Of a DNA stretch of 64,000 bases, positions 9,083-18,605 are shown piece by piece (positions within the stretch are counted from its first letter, which is position 1; each line of letters opens with the position of its first letter). The position numbers and the translations under genes were made by a program. The stretch lies in assembly GCA_031963465.1 (NCBI GenBank), contig JASSUG010000005.1:124001-188000 (forward strand), read 5' to 3'. A model generated the notes under the pieces. The model was not told where the DNA came from and made no database searches. It saw nothing but the letters and a program-made list of their open reading frames with translations. This DNA is from Mycoavidus cysteinexigens_B (GTDB lineage: Bacteria; Pseudomonadota; Gammaproteobacteria; Burkholderiales; Burkholderiaceae).

Positions 9083-9628
9083 ATGGCGGAACTCGCTACA
9101 CTTGCTCGTCCTTATGCTGAAGCGCTGTTTCAGGTGGCGCAAGGCAGTGACCTTGCCGCTTGGTCTGACTGTTTGCAGCAATTGGCGCAGATCGCTAGTT
9201 TGCCTGAAGTGCATGCAGCGGTCACTAACCCTAAGATAGAGCGTGCGCAAATTTGCGAATTGCTGCTGTCGGGGGTGACTTTGCCTGCTGCTGCAGAACA
9301 AGCCGAGCAGTTGAACAATCTTGTGCAAATCCTCACTGATATGCACCGGCTTCATGTTTTAAATGAAATCGCGACACAGTTTGAGGCACTAAAAAACGCC
9401 AGCGAAGGGGCTGCAGACGCGCTGATTACCAGTGCTTTTGAGCTTGAGGGCGAAGCGTTGTCAACCTTGCTGGTCGCGCTAGAGCGCAAATTTGGCTGTA
9501 AGCTCAAGCCGCATGTGACAATAGATCCGGCTCTGATTGGCGGGGTTTGCGTCACGGTTGGCGATAAAGTGCATGATACGTCAGTGCGCACGCGGTTAGC
9601 GCAGATGCGTTCAGCGCTCACAGCATAG
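9083..9628 (+). CDS. atpH: F1Fo ATP synthase subunit delta
   Basis: Delta (181 residues, normal length) joins the stator stalk to the top of F1. ATLARPYAEALFQVA at residues 5-19 is the signature N-terminus of the OSCP/delta family, and LIGGVCVTVGDKVHDTSVRTRL near the end is the conserved C-terminal motif. It lies between atpF and atpA. Confidence 0.96.
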   Translation: MAELATLARPYAEALFQVAQGSDLAAWSDCLQQLAQIASLPEVHAAVTNPKIERAQICELLLSGVTLPAAAEQAEQLNNLVQILTDMHRLHVLNEIATQFEALKNASEGAADALITSAFELEGEALSTLLVALERKFGCKLKPHVTIDPALIGGVCVTVGDKVHDTSVRTRLAQMRSALTA

Positions 9629-9667
9629 CAGATGGCTTTCACAGAATTGAATGATTAGGAGCAAAAT

Positions 9668-11206
<1,539 letters not shown>

Positions 11207-11288
11207 GGTCTCTGATGCGCAAAATGCGGAGCATAGAAGGCTGGGCACACGCAAGAGCTGGCTTTCAAAGCAAAATCAGGAGTCATGA

Positions 11289-12206
11289 ATGGCAGGCATG
11301 AAAGAAATTCGCGGCCAGATCAAAAGTGTCCAAAACACGAGTAAGATCACCAAAGCGATGGAAATGGTGGCGGCTTCAAAGATGCGCCGGGCGCAAGAGC
11401 GTATGCGCGCGGCTCGTCCCTATGCTGAAAAAGTACGAGAGATTGCTGCTCATATGAGTCAGGCGAGTCTCGAATACAAGCACCCGTTCATCACGCAAAA
11501 TCAAGCTGCCAAGCAAGCCGGCGTGATTCTGGTGACAACCGATAAAGGGTTGTGCGGCGGTCTGAATACCAATATTTTGCGGGCCGCGGTGGCCAAGTTT
11601 AAAACGCTTGAAGCGCAAGGTTTGCGGATCGAAGCCACTGCAATTGGTGGCAAGGGCTTTGGTTTTTTGAGCCGTATGGGCGTCAAAGTAACCTCGCATG
11701 TGGTGCAGTTGGGCGACACCCCGCACCTGGAAAAATTAATTGGCGCGGTTAAAGTGCAGCTTGACGCGTATGCCCAAGGCAAGCTCAATGCAGTATACCT
11801 AGCCTACACTCGTTTCGTTAATACAATGAAACAAGAGCCGGTGATCGAGCAGTTATTGCCATTGGCCGGTGAACGGTTTAGCCAGCGTAGTGAGCATAAT
11901 CTGACGCCGCTTACGGCACCGCATGTTGCGCAGGCTAGTCAGCCTCATGCATGGGACTACCTGTACGAGCCCGACGCGCAAGCGGTGGTCGATGAGTTGC
12001 TGCTACGTTATGTCGAGACGCTGGTTTATCAAGCGGTAGCGGAAAATATGGCGTCCGAACAGTCGGCCCGTATGGTTGCGATGAAAGCAGCCTCGGATAA
12101 TGCCAAGACAGTGATCAACGATTTGCAGTTGGTCTACAACAAAAGCCGCCAAGCTGCCATTACAAAGGAATTGTCCGAAATTGTAAGTGGTGCGGCAGCG
12201 GTTTAA
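11289..12206 (+). CDS. atpG: F1Fo ATP synthase subunit gamma
   Basis: Gamma (305 residues) forms the rotating central stalk. The N-terminal coiled coil MKEIRGQIKSVQNTSKITKAM is diagnostic, as is ITKELSEIVSGAAA at the C-terminus. The length is slightly above the roughly 290 of Escherichia coli, from a modest insertion near residue 210-225. It starts after an AGGAG site and lies between atpA and atpD. Confidence 0.97.
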   Translation: MAGMKEIRGQIKSVQNTSKITKAMEMVAASKMRRAQERMRAARPYAEKVREIAAHMSQASLEYKHPFITQNQAAKQAGVILVTTDKGLCGGLNTNILRAAVAKFKTLEAQGLRIEATAIGGKGFGFLSRMGVKVTSHVVQLGDTPHLEKLIGAVKVQLDAYAQGKLNAVYLAYTRFVNTMKQEPVIEQLLPLAGERFSQRSEHNLTPLTAPHVAQASQPHAWDYLYEPDAQAVVDELLLRYVETLVYQAVAENMASEQSARMVAMKAASDNAKTVINDLQLVYNKSRQAAITKELSEIVSGAAAV

Positions 12207-12290
12207 CGGTCTTTTGTGATGGCCCAAAACATGATCTGATGGGCATAGCAACCCATTCTAAAATCTTTAAAGATAGCTAAAGGAAAATTG

Positions 12291-13682
12291 ATGAGTACCA
12301 CGATGGCAGAAGGCAAAATCGTACAGTGCATCGGTGCGGTGATTGATGTCGAATTTCCGCGCGCACAGATGCCTAAAATTTATGATGCACTGATGCTAGA
12401 AGGCTCCGAACTCATTCTTGAGGTGCAGCAACAGCTTGGTGACGGCGTCGTGCGCACGATCTGCCTAGGCTCATCTGAAGGTTTGCGTCGCGGTCTGACA
12501 GTTAAAAATACCGGTAACTCGATTCAAGTACCGGTCGGCAAACCAACTTTGGGTCGCATTATGGACGTGTTGGGTCGGCCGATCGATGAGGCGGGTCCAA
12601 TTGATAGTGAGCATCAGCGTTCAATCCATCAAAAAGCCCCTAAGTTTGACGAGCTTTCTCCGTCCACTGAATTGCTTGAAACCGGCATTAAAGTGATCGA
12701 TTTAATCTGCCCATTTGCCAAGGGCGGTAAGGTCGGACTATTTGGTGGTGCTGGGGTCGGCAAGACGGTTAATATGATGGAGTTGATTAACAATATTGCG
12801 AAAGAGCATGGTGGTTATTCCGTCTTTGCCGGGGTTGGCGAGCGGACTCGTGAAGGTAATGACTTTTACCACGAGATGAAAGACTCCAACGTGCTTGACA
12901 AGGTTGCGTTAGTCTACGGCCAGATGAACGAGCCGCCAGGCAATCGCTTGCGTGTCGCCTTAACCGGTTTGACCATGGCCGAGCACTTCCGTGATGAGGG
13001 GCGTGATGTCTTGTTCTTCGTCGACAATATTTACCGCTTCACGTTAGCGGGTACTGAGGTCTCCGCTTTACTTGGCCGGATGCCATCCGCCGTGGGTTAT
13101 CAGCCAACGCTGGCCGAAGAAATGGGCCGCCTCCAGGAGCGTATTACCTCAACCAAGAAAGGCTCGATTACCTCGGTGCAGGCAGTGTATGTGCCCGCCG
13201 ATGACTTGACCGATCCTTCGCCGGCTACGACCTTCGGTCATCTGGATGCGACGGTTGTGTTATCCCGCGACATCGCTTCATTGGGTATTTATCCGGCCGT
13301 CGATCCACTCGATTCAACTTCACGTCAGATTGATCCAAACGTGATTGGTGAAGAGCACTATACGATCACCCGCCGCGTGCAAGCGATTTTGCAGCGCTAT
13401 AAAGAACTGCGCGACATCATCGCGATCCTTGGTATGGATGAGCTGGCACCAGAAGATAAGTTAGCCGTTTCTCGCGCGCGTAAAATGCAGCGCTTCTTAT
13501 CGCAACCGTTCCACGTGGCGGAAGTCTTTACCGGTGCGCCAGGTAAATATGTGCCACTCGCCGAAACGATTCGTGGCTTCAAGATGATTGCCGATGGTGA
13601 ATGTGACCACTTGCCTGAGCAAGCATTTTATATGGTTGGCACGATTGACGAAGCGTTTGAAAAAGCGAAGACAATCCAGTAA
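12291..13682 (+). CDS. atpD: F1Fo ATP synthase subunit beta
   Basis: The 463-residue catalytic subunit has the P-loop GGAGVGKTVNMMELI near 155-170, GERTREGNDFYHEM near 190 and the signature PAVDPLDSTSR near 345. The ATG at 12291 lies about 7 bp after AAAGGA; a TTG three bases earlier is less likely to be used. With alpha it forms the F1 hexamer that makes ATP. Confidence 0.98.
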   Translation: MSTTMAEGKIVQCIGAVIDVEFPRAQMPKIYDALMLEGSELILEVQQQLGDGVVRTICLGSSEGLRRGLTVKNTGNSIQVPVGKPTLGRIMDVLGRPIDEAGPIDSEHQRSIHQKAPKFDELSPSTELLETGIKVIDLICPFAKGGKVGLFGGAGVGKTVNMMELINNIAKEHGGYSVFAGVGERTREGNDFYHEMKDSNVLDKVALVYGQMNEPPGNRLRVALTGLTMAEHFRDEGRDVLFFVDNIYRFTLAGTEVSALLGRMPSAVGYQPTLAEEMGRLQERITSTKKGSITSVQAVYVPADDLTDPSPATTFGHLDATVVLSRDIASLGIYPAVDPLDSTSRQIDPNVIGEEHYTITRRVQAILQRYKELRDIIAILGMDELAPEDKLAVSRARKMQRFLSQPFHVAEVFTGAPGKYVPLAETIRGFKMIADGECDHLPEQAFYMVGTIDEAFEKAKTIQ

Positions 13683-13706
13683 AGCGGGTTTCACGCAGGA
13701 ATTTAT

Positions 13707-14126
13707 ATGGCAACCATCAAAGTAGACGTCGTCAGCGCCGAGGAGCAAATCTTCTCGGGGCAGGCGCAATTTGTTGCGCTTCCGGGCGAAGAAGGTGAGT
13801 TGGGTATTTTGCCTGGCCATGTACCCTTACTGACTCGGATTCGCCCTGGTGCTGTGCGGATTGAGTTGGAGGGCGGCGCTGAAGAGTTTATCTTTGTCGC
13901 TGGCGGCATACTTGAGGTTCAACCGGGCGTGGTGACGGTGTTAGCTGATACAGCCATTCGCGGCCAAGACCTTGATCAAGCAAAAGCTGAGCAAGCGCGC
14001 CGCGAGGCTGAAGAGACTCTACAAAATACGGGTTCAAACGTTGAATATGCGACGGCCCAAGCGGAGTTGGCTTATGCAGCAGCTCAGTTGGCAGCTATTC
14101 AGCGATTACGGCGGAACCGAAGTTAG
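13707..14126 (+). CDS. atpC: F1Fo ATP synthase subunit epsilon
   Basis: Epsilon (139 residues) binds gamma and can inhibit ATP hydrolysis. The N-terminal beta sandwich includes IKVDVVSAEEQIFSG and LGILPGHVPLLTRIRPGAV; the C-terminal helical pair follows from about residue 90. It is the last gene of the atp operon. Confidence 0.96.
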   Translation: MATIKVDVVSAEEQIFSGQAQFVALPGEEGELGILPGHVPLLTRIRPGAVRIELEGGAEEFIFVAGGILEVQPGVVTVLADTAIRGQDLDQAKAEQARREAEETLQNTGSNVEYATAQAELAYAAAQLAAIQRLRRNRS

Positions 14127-14155
14127 CTTGCGCACCCCTTAATTTTGGTTTAATA

Positions 14156-14177
14156 TTAACTCGTAAAGTTAATTTTT
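14156..14177 (+). terminator. Possible weak terminator of the atp operon
   Basis: TTAACT, loop CGTAA, AGTTAA and then TTTTT lie 30 bp after atpC. The stem is only six AT-rich pairs, so efficiency is doubtful, but the hairpin-plus-T-tract layout and the position are right. Confidence 0.4.
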
Positions 14178-14218
14178 CTATCTCTATGAGCGACAGAAAA
14201 TCTTATATGAGTTGAAAA

Positions 14219-14368
14219 ATGCCACATGCGCTAGATTTGAGAGAACAACAGGGGCCAATGGCCCTTGTTGTTTTTGACACGCTGAAATTTGTCAAATATG
14301 AGATGTTACGCAAGGATCTGGATGCCAAGCATGAGATGTTGCGTAAAGATAACGTCAATTCGGGATAA
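14219..14368 (+). pseudogene. 5' fragment of a DUF1640-like coiled-coil protein gene, split by a composite IS element
   Basis: From ATG 14219 (or, more like relatives, ATG 14258: MALVVFDTLKFVKYEMLRKD) the frame runs into inserted DNA after base 14351 and stops at 14366. Joining it to 18410 after removing one copy of the 8-bp duplication restores an in-frame protein of 85 (or 72) residues. It has the FDTLKFV opening, repeated MLRKDxxAKH coiled-coil units and a C-terminal hydrophobic anchor. That is the usual plan of small bacterial DUF1640-like proteins. The gene is disrupted here and probably inactive. Confidence 0.75.
14244..14275 (+). other. Strong hairpin enclosing an alternative start codon of the disrupted gene
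   Basis: A 13-bp stem (AACAACAGGGGCC with GGCCCTTGTTGTT, one G-T pair) has the 3-base loop AAT, and a T-run follows. It resembles an intrinsic terminator, but it lies inside a coding frame and its loop and second arm contain ATG 14258. It may instead hide a ribosome binding site (AGGGG at 14250-14254). Confidence 0.45.
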
Positions 14369-14676
14369 GCGAACCTGCACGTAAACGCTGCAAAGGCAGT
14401 TTAGGCTTATTAGGGAAGAGGCAGTAAGCGATAATTCCACTCAGCAGATTGACGGTGAAGTTAAACGGAGATCGATGACGAGAATGTTCGATCTGGCATA
14501 GGTTTTTCAATTCATCGCTGTGGAACTTTTGCCACGGGCTGCTAATAAGCCCTTAAATACGCGGTGGCGACTAATACGCAAATTGTCACAAACTGCGAGG
14601 GTGGGTGGAATCTGCAATGGAGATGCCAGAACATTCTCCTTTCAACGCTTCAAATAAGGCGGCTAACGCTAGATTG
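14352..14676 (-). mobile_element. Truncated, internally deleted IS982-family copy (left end of the composite element)
   Basis: Bases 14352-14517 are the reverse complement of 18236-18401 (transposase C-terminus and terminal repeat; I count three mismatches in 166 bp). Bases 14518-14676 match 17789-17943 with small indels. The 292 bp between these blocks and the whole 5' part, including the inner terminal repeat, are missing. It cannot encode a transposase but keeps one end that could be acted on in trans by the intact copy. Confidence 0.92.
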
Positions 14677-14724
14677 GACCTATCAAAATTCATCAGATGG
14701 TTTTACTTTAATTGAACAAGATTT

Positions 14725-17364
14725 ATGCTGAACCCTATTTCAAGCCCTATCAAGCTGCATTATCCAGCAGCACAAAAATCTACTGACTTTGATTTTCTTT
14801 CGCTTCCGCTGGAAATTCGAGAGGAAATAGAAAGCTGGCTGGATTTTTCAAGTCGGCTGGCTTTTTTTAACGCACTCACGACAGTGACGCGTAAGGGTGA
14901 ACCTATAGATTCGCCCGCGCTGAAATTACACTTAATCAAAGAAAGGATTCAAGAGCAATATCAAGGGGCTTTAATCCACTCAGACGAAGGGTTAAAGAAA
15001 TTTGCCTTGAGTCAATTGCAAAAACTATCAGACTCAGGGCAACTCGATCAGGTTGTAGAGAAATCTGGACTTTTTGAGTGGGTATGTCTTGCTAACGACC
15101 GAGAGATATTTAGGTTTTTACAAGAGAGAGTTCAACAAGACGCTCAGCTCAAAGAGAAATTATTGAACTGGGTAGAGCGGTCCAAAACGGAAGAGGTGCA
15201 GCCTATAGCGGCTAACGCGCTGACGCTGTTGGTTAAAGCCGGTGTGCAATTCAATAGTAAGGATTTCAAAGGAATACGCGTGCCTGGCGCGGATTTAAGT
15301 TATGGTGTATTCGATTCAGCGCGACTACAGGGATCGGATTTGAGAGGAGCCAATCTTAGCGCGAGCTGGCTGCGCGAGGCGAATTTAAGCAAAGCGCAGA
15401 TGACTGGGGTGCGGTTTGGCGAATGGCCGTATTTGCAGGAAGAGAGTGAAGTAAAGTCCTGCGCGTATTCCCCGGATGGGAAAGCGTGTGCAGTGGGCCT
15501 CGAAAACGGTACGATCAGCGTCTATGACACCTCGAGCTGGGAGAAAATCTGCACCTTACAAGGGCATACCTCCTCTGTTTTGAGCGTGGTGTATTCGCCC
15601 AGCGGTCAGCAAATCGCCTCGGGCAGTTCTGACAAGACGGTGCGGCTGTGGGACGCGCACAGCGGGGAGGCCGGCCCCACCTTACAAGGGCATACAGACA
15701 CTGTTACTAGCGTGGTGTATTCGCCCAGCGGTCAGCAGATCGCCTCGGGCAGTGGGGACAAGACGGTGCGGCTGTGGGACGCGCACAGCGGCGAACCCAG
15801 CCACACCTTACAAGGGCATACCTCCTATGTTAGTAGCGTGGTGTATTCGCCCAGCGGTCAGCAAATCGCCTCGGGCAGTATTGACAAGACGGTGCGGCTG
15901 TGGGACGCGCACAGCGGGGAGGCCGGTTACATCTTAGAAGGGCATACCTCCCATGTTTGGAGTGTGGTGTATTCGCCCAGCGGTCAGCAGATCGCCTCGG
16001 GCAGTTTTGACAATACGGTGCGGCTGTGGGACGCGCACAGCGGCGAACCCAGCCACACCTTACAAGGGCATACCTCCTATGTTAGTAGCGTGGTGTATTC
16101 GCCCAGCGGTCAGCAGATCGCCTCGGGCAGTTTTGACAATACGGTGCGGCTGTGGGACGCGCACAGTGGGGAGGCCGGCCACACCTTAGAAGGGCATACC
16201 TACCTCGTTTGGAGCGTGGTGTATTCGCCCAGCGGTCAGCAGATCGCCTCGGGCAGTGGGGACAAGACGGTGCGGCTGTGGGACGCGCACAGCGGAGAAC
16301 TCGGCCCCACCTTACAAGGGCACACCGCCCTAGTTAATAGCGTGGTGTATTCGCCCAGCGGTCAGCAGATCGCCTCGGGCAGTGAGGACAATACAGTGCG
16401 GCTGTGGGACGCGCACAGCGGGGAGGCCGGCTACACCTTACAAGGGCATACCGCCTCTGTTACTAGCGTGGTGTATTCGCCCAGCGGTCAGCAAATCGCC
16501 TCGGGCAGTACTGACAAGACGGTGCGGCTGTGGGACGCGCACAGCGGGGAGGCTGGCCACACCTTACAAGGGCATACCGCCTCTGTTACTAGCGTGGTGT
16601 ATTCGCCCAGCGGTCAGCAGATTGCCTCGGGCAGTTGGGACAAGACGGTGCGGCTGTGGGACGCGCACAGCAGGGAGGCCGGCCCCACTTTACAAGGGCA
16701 TACCTCCTATGTTAATAGCGTGGTGTATTCGCCCAGCGGGTCGCAGATTGCCTCCGGCAGTCATGACAAGACGGTGCGGCTGTGGGACGCGCACAGCGGG
16801 GAGGCCGGCCCCACCTTACAAGGGCATACCCAGGCTGTTTTTAGCGTGGTGTATTCGCCCAGTGGTCAGCAAATTGCCTCGGGCAGTAGGGACCAGACGG
16901 TGCGTCTGTGGGACGCGCACAGCGGCGCGGCGGGGCACACCTTACAAGGACATACCCACTGGGTTGCGAGCGTGGCGTATTCGCCCAGCGGTCAGCAGAT
17001 CGCCTCGGGCAGTTGGGACAAGACGGTGCGGCTATGGGACGTGAGCTCGGGTCAGTGTCTAGCGGTAATGCAAGATTTTCAGGAAGGCATTCATAGCCTT
17101 GCCTGGAAAGAAATATCTAATCGCAGCTATTTGGTTACCGGCTGTGCCGATAAATCGGTTCGCGCATGGCAGGTCATCGAAGAAAATGGATGCTATCAAT
17201 TACGGCTATCTTGGAGTTCAACACCTGACCGACTGATTTTGACAGACACCGCCATTGACGGCGTACACGGCTTAAGCCAGGTGAATCAGAAGCTCTTACA
17301 GCAGCGCGGGGCCGTGGGTAAACCCATGTCGTTATACACAGGACTGGAATCCCTTTCCTGGTAA
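14725..17364 (+). CDS. F-box-like N-terminus, pentapeptide repeats and 14 WD40 repeats; candidate host-directed protein
   Basis: The protein has 879 residues. Residues about 22-60 (FLSLPLEIREEIESWLDFSS, then RLAFFNAL) fit the F-box pattern LPxEI-x3-I-x2-L, a motif that in eukaryotes binds Skp1; this is a by-eye call. A helical segment covers about 65-185. Pentapeptide-like repeats (GADLSYGVF, GSDLRGANLS, REANLSKAQM) lie at 190-235. From 243 there are 14 WD40 blades: one degenerate, 12 of exactly 42 residues (285-788) and a diverged last one, enough for two seven-bladed propellers. No signal peptide or clear ribosome site is seen. From about residue 150 on it is homologous to the protein at 56124-61244. 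It lies inside an IS982 composite element. Alternatively the N-terminus is just a helical cap. Confidence 0.75.
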   Translation: MLNPISSPIKLHYPAAQKSTDFDFLSLPLEIREEIESWLDFSSRLAFFNALTTVTRKGEPIDSPALKLHLIKERIQEQYQGALIHSDEGLKKFALSQLQKLSDSGQLDQVVEKSGLFEWVCLANDREIFRFLQERVQQDAQLKEKLLNWVERSKTEEVQPIAANALTLLVKAGVQFNSKDFKGIRVPGADLSYGVFDSARLQGSDLRGANLSASWLREANLSKAQMTGVRFGEWPYLQEESEVKSCAYSPDGKACAVGLENGTISVYDTSSWEKICTLQGHTSSVLSVVYSPSGQQIASGSSDKTVRLWDAHSGEAGPTLQGHTDTVTSVVYSPSGQQIASGSGDKTVRLWDAHSGEPSHTLQGHTSYVSSVVYSPSGQQIASGSIDKTVRLWDAHSGEAGYILEGHTSHVWSVVYSPSGQQIASGSFDNTVRLWDAHSGEPSHTLQGHTSYVSSVVYSPSGQQIASGSFDNTVRLWDAHSGEAGHTLEGHTYLVWSVVYSPSGQQIASGSGDKTVRLWDAHSGELGPTLQGHTALVNSVVYSPSGQQIASGSEDNTVRLWDAHSGEAGYTLQGHTASVTSVVYSPSGQQIASGSTDKTVRLWDAHSGEAGHTLQGHTASVTSVVYSPSGQQIASGSWDKTVRLWDAHSREAGPTLQGHTSYVNSVVYSPSGSQIASGSHDKTVRLWDAHSGEAGPTLQGHTQAVFSVVYSPSGQQIASGSRDQTVRLWDAHSGAAGHTLQGHTHWVASVAYSPSGQQIASGSWDKTVRLWDVSSGQCLAVMQDFQEGIHSLAWKEISNRSYLVTGCADKSVRAWQVIEENGCYQLRLSWSSTPDRLILTDTAIDGVHGLSQVNQKLLQQRGAVGKPMSLYTGLESLSW
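15577..17088 (+). repeat. Tandem array of 12 WD40-coding units, 126 bp each
   Basis: Twelve units of exactly 126 bp encode VxSVVYSPSGQQIASGSxD followed by xTVRLWDAHSG and a GHTxx tail. Most codons are invariant at DNA level. Codon 18 takes nine amino acids over the 12 units (S, G, I, F, F, G, E, T, W, H, R, W), and codons 2, 41 and 42 also vary. Units 3-4 and 5-6 share the same rare EPSHT tail followed by SYVSS, consistent with a two-unit (252 bp) duplication. Confidence 0.97.
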
Positions 17365-17383
17365 GGCTTTAGGCTAATTGTTA

Positions 17384-18401
17384 ACGTGAATTAAGGATAA
17401 GAGAAGAACGCTCAGAACAGGCAGGTATTGAACAGAAAAGAGGTGAGCGCCAAGGATTTCGAGGAGAATAGAAGTTTTCCGAACCGCCCCCCCCAAGAAA
17501 AGACAAAGCGCTCATGGATAATCTTACTGAACTTTATTGCGTGATGGATGATTTTTGTAAAGTATTTGAATCAGAGTTGAACAAGAGGTTGCTAGCCAGC
17601 GGAAAGCGTAAGCGCCTGCGAGCCACTGGCTTATCCTTGGCGGAGCTGATGACACTGGTTGTTCTTTTCCACCAAATTCGTTATCGGCAATTTAAGTCAT
17701 TCTACCTCAATCATGTATGCCAACCTCTGCGAGGGGCGTTTCCGAAGCGGCCTTCGTACAACCGTTGTATCGAGTTAATGCCACGCTGCAATCTAGCGTT
17801 GGCCGCTTTATTTGAAGCGTTGAAAGGAGAATGTTCTGGCATCTCCATTGCAGATTCCACCCCCCTCGCAGTTTGTGACAATTTGCGTATTAGTCGCCAC
17901 CGCGTATTTAAGGGCTTGGCAGCCCGTGGCAAAAGTTCCACAGGTTGGTTCTTTGGGTTCAAACTACACGCAGTCATTAACCATCAAGGTGAATTGCTCA
18001 GTATCCGACTCACGCCAGGCAATGTTGACGACCGTAAACCTTTACCTGATTTAGTGCAGACTCTTTTTGGCAAACTTTATGCTGATAAGGGGTATCTCTC
18101 AAAGAAATTGACACAAACCTTAAAGGAGTGGGGCATTGAACTGGTAACCAAAGTACGACACAACATGAAACGTATCACTCACTCTGCTTTCGACCAGGCT
18201 TTATTGCGTCGCCGCTCTCTTATCGAGACCGTCTTCGATGAATTGAAAAACCTATGCCAGATCGAACATTCTCGTCATCGATCCCCGTTTAACTTCACCG
18301 TCAATCTGCTGAGTGGAATCATCGCTTATTGCCTCTTCCCTAATAAGCCTAAACTGCCTTTGCAGCGTTTACGTGCAGGTTCGCTTATCCCGAATTGACG
18401 T
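17384..18401 (+). mobile_element. Complete IS982-family insertion sequence (1,018 bp)
   Basis: The left terminal repeat ACGTGAATTAAGGATAAG (17384-17401) matches the inverted right terminus ACGTCAATTCGGGATAAG with three mismatches. One transposase gene fills the element and its stop codon lies within the right repeat. Size is typical for IS982 elements (about 1 kb). It begins 20 bp after the WD40 gene. A run of eight C (17487-17494) lies 20 bp before the transposase ATG. Confidence 0.9.
17514..18398 (+). CDS. IS982-family transposase, apparently intact
   Basis: This 294-residue DDE transposase has an N-terminal MDNLTELYCVMDDFCKVF block typical of IS982. Likely catalytic residues are D114 (ISIADST), D191 (LYADKGY) and E238 (RRSLIETVFDELKN). 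Full length and an uninterrupted frame suggest it could be active and could mobilise the 4-kb composite element through the matching outer ends. The ATG at 17514 follows a purine-rich stretch. Confidence 0.9.
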   Translation: MDNLTELYCVMDDFCKVFESELNKRLLASGKRKRLRATGLSLAELMTLVVLFHQIRYRQFKSFYLNHVCQPLRGAFPKRPSYNRCIELMPRCNLALAALFEALKGECSGISIADSTPLAVCDNLRISRHRVFKGLAARGKSSTGWFFGFKLHAVINHQGELLSIRLTPGNVDDRKPLPDLVQTLFGKLYADKGYLSKKLTQTLKEWGIELVTKVRHNMKRITHSAFDQALLRRRSLIETVFDELKNLCQIEHSRHRSPFNFTVNLLSGIIAYCLFPNKPKLPLQRLRAGSLIPN

Positions 18402-18534
18402 TAAAGATATGCATGCGATGGCAGACCGTTTTGACGCTAAGCTCGATAAATTTGGACTCACTCTAACCATTAGACTGACATGCATTATGATTGGCGTAAT
18501 GAGTGCTGCCGTCACGCTCAATAAACTCTTTTGA
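18402..18534 (+). pseudogene. 3' fragment of the DUF1640-like coiled-coil/membrane-anchor gene
   Basis: After the duplicated TAAAGATA the frame KDMHAMADRFDAKLDKFG continues with LTLTIRLTCIMIGVMSAAV and ends in LNKLF. It is coiled coil followed by one hydrophobic C-terminal segment. This is the continuation of the fragment at 14219-14351. A start codon is available at 18410, but the fragment lacks the N-terminal motif and is not expected to be a working gene. Confidence 0.75.
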
Positions 18535-18540
18535 ATAAGT

Positions 18541-18567
18541 TTGCAGCCTTTTGAGTCGGTATATAAT
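18541..18567 (+). promoter_or_regulatory. Possible promoter of fumC
   Basis: A perfect TATAAT at 18562-18567 lies 38 bp before the fumC ATG. The nearest -35-like hexamer, TTGCAG at 18541-18546, is only 15 bp away, shorter than ideal. The -10 element is the stronger part of the call. Confidence 0.35.
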
Positions 18568-18605
18568 GTTTGGCTTGTTCTTCTTAGCCGTCCAGACATC
18601 CGCAC

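Larger units (their letters stand above)
14352..18401. mobile_element. Composite IS982-type transposon (4,050 bp) carrying an F-box-like/WD40 gene, flanked by an 8-bp target duplication
   Basis: Both outer ends carry the same IS terminus in opposite orientation: ACGTCAATTCGGGATAAGCG from 14352, and its reverse complement ending at 18401. Directly outside both ends is the 8-bp direct repeat TAAAGATA (14344-14351 and 18402-18409). Removing the element plus one repeat rejoins the flanking coiled-coil gene in frame. The left end is a truncated IS copy and the right end a complete IS with intact transposase; the cargo is the gene at 14725-17364. The single duplication around the whole unit shows it inserted as one piece. 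Confidence 0.9.

Noticed and set aside
15577..17088. CRISPR-like or satellite repeat array
   Set aside because: The 126-bp units are contiguous without spacers, in one open frame, and encode WD40 blades.
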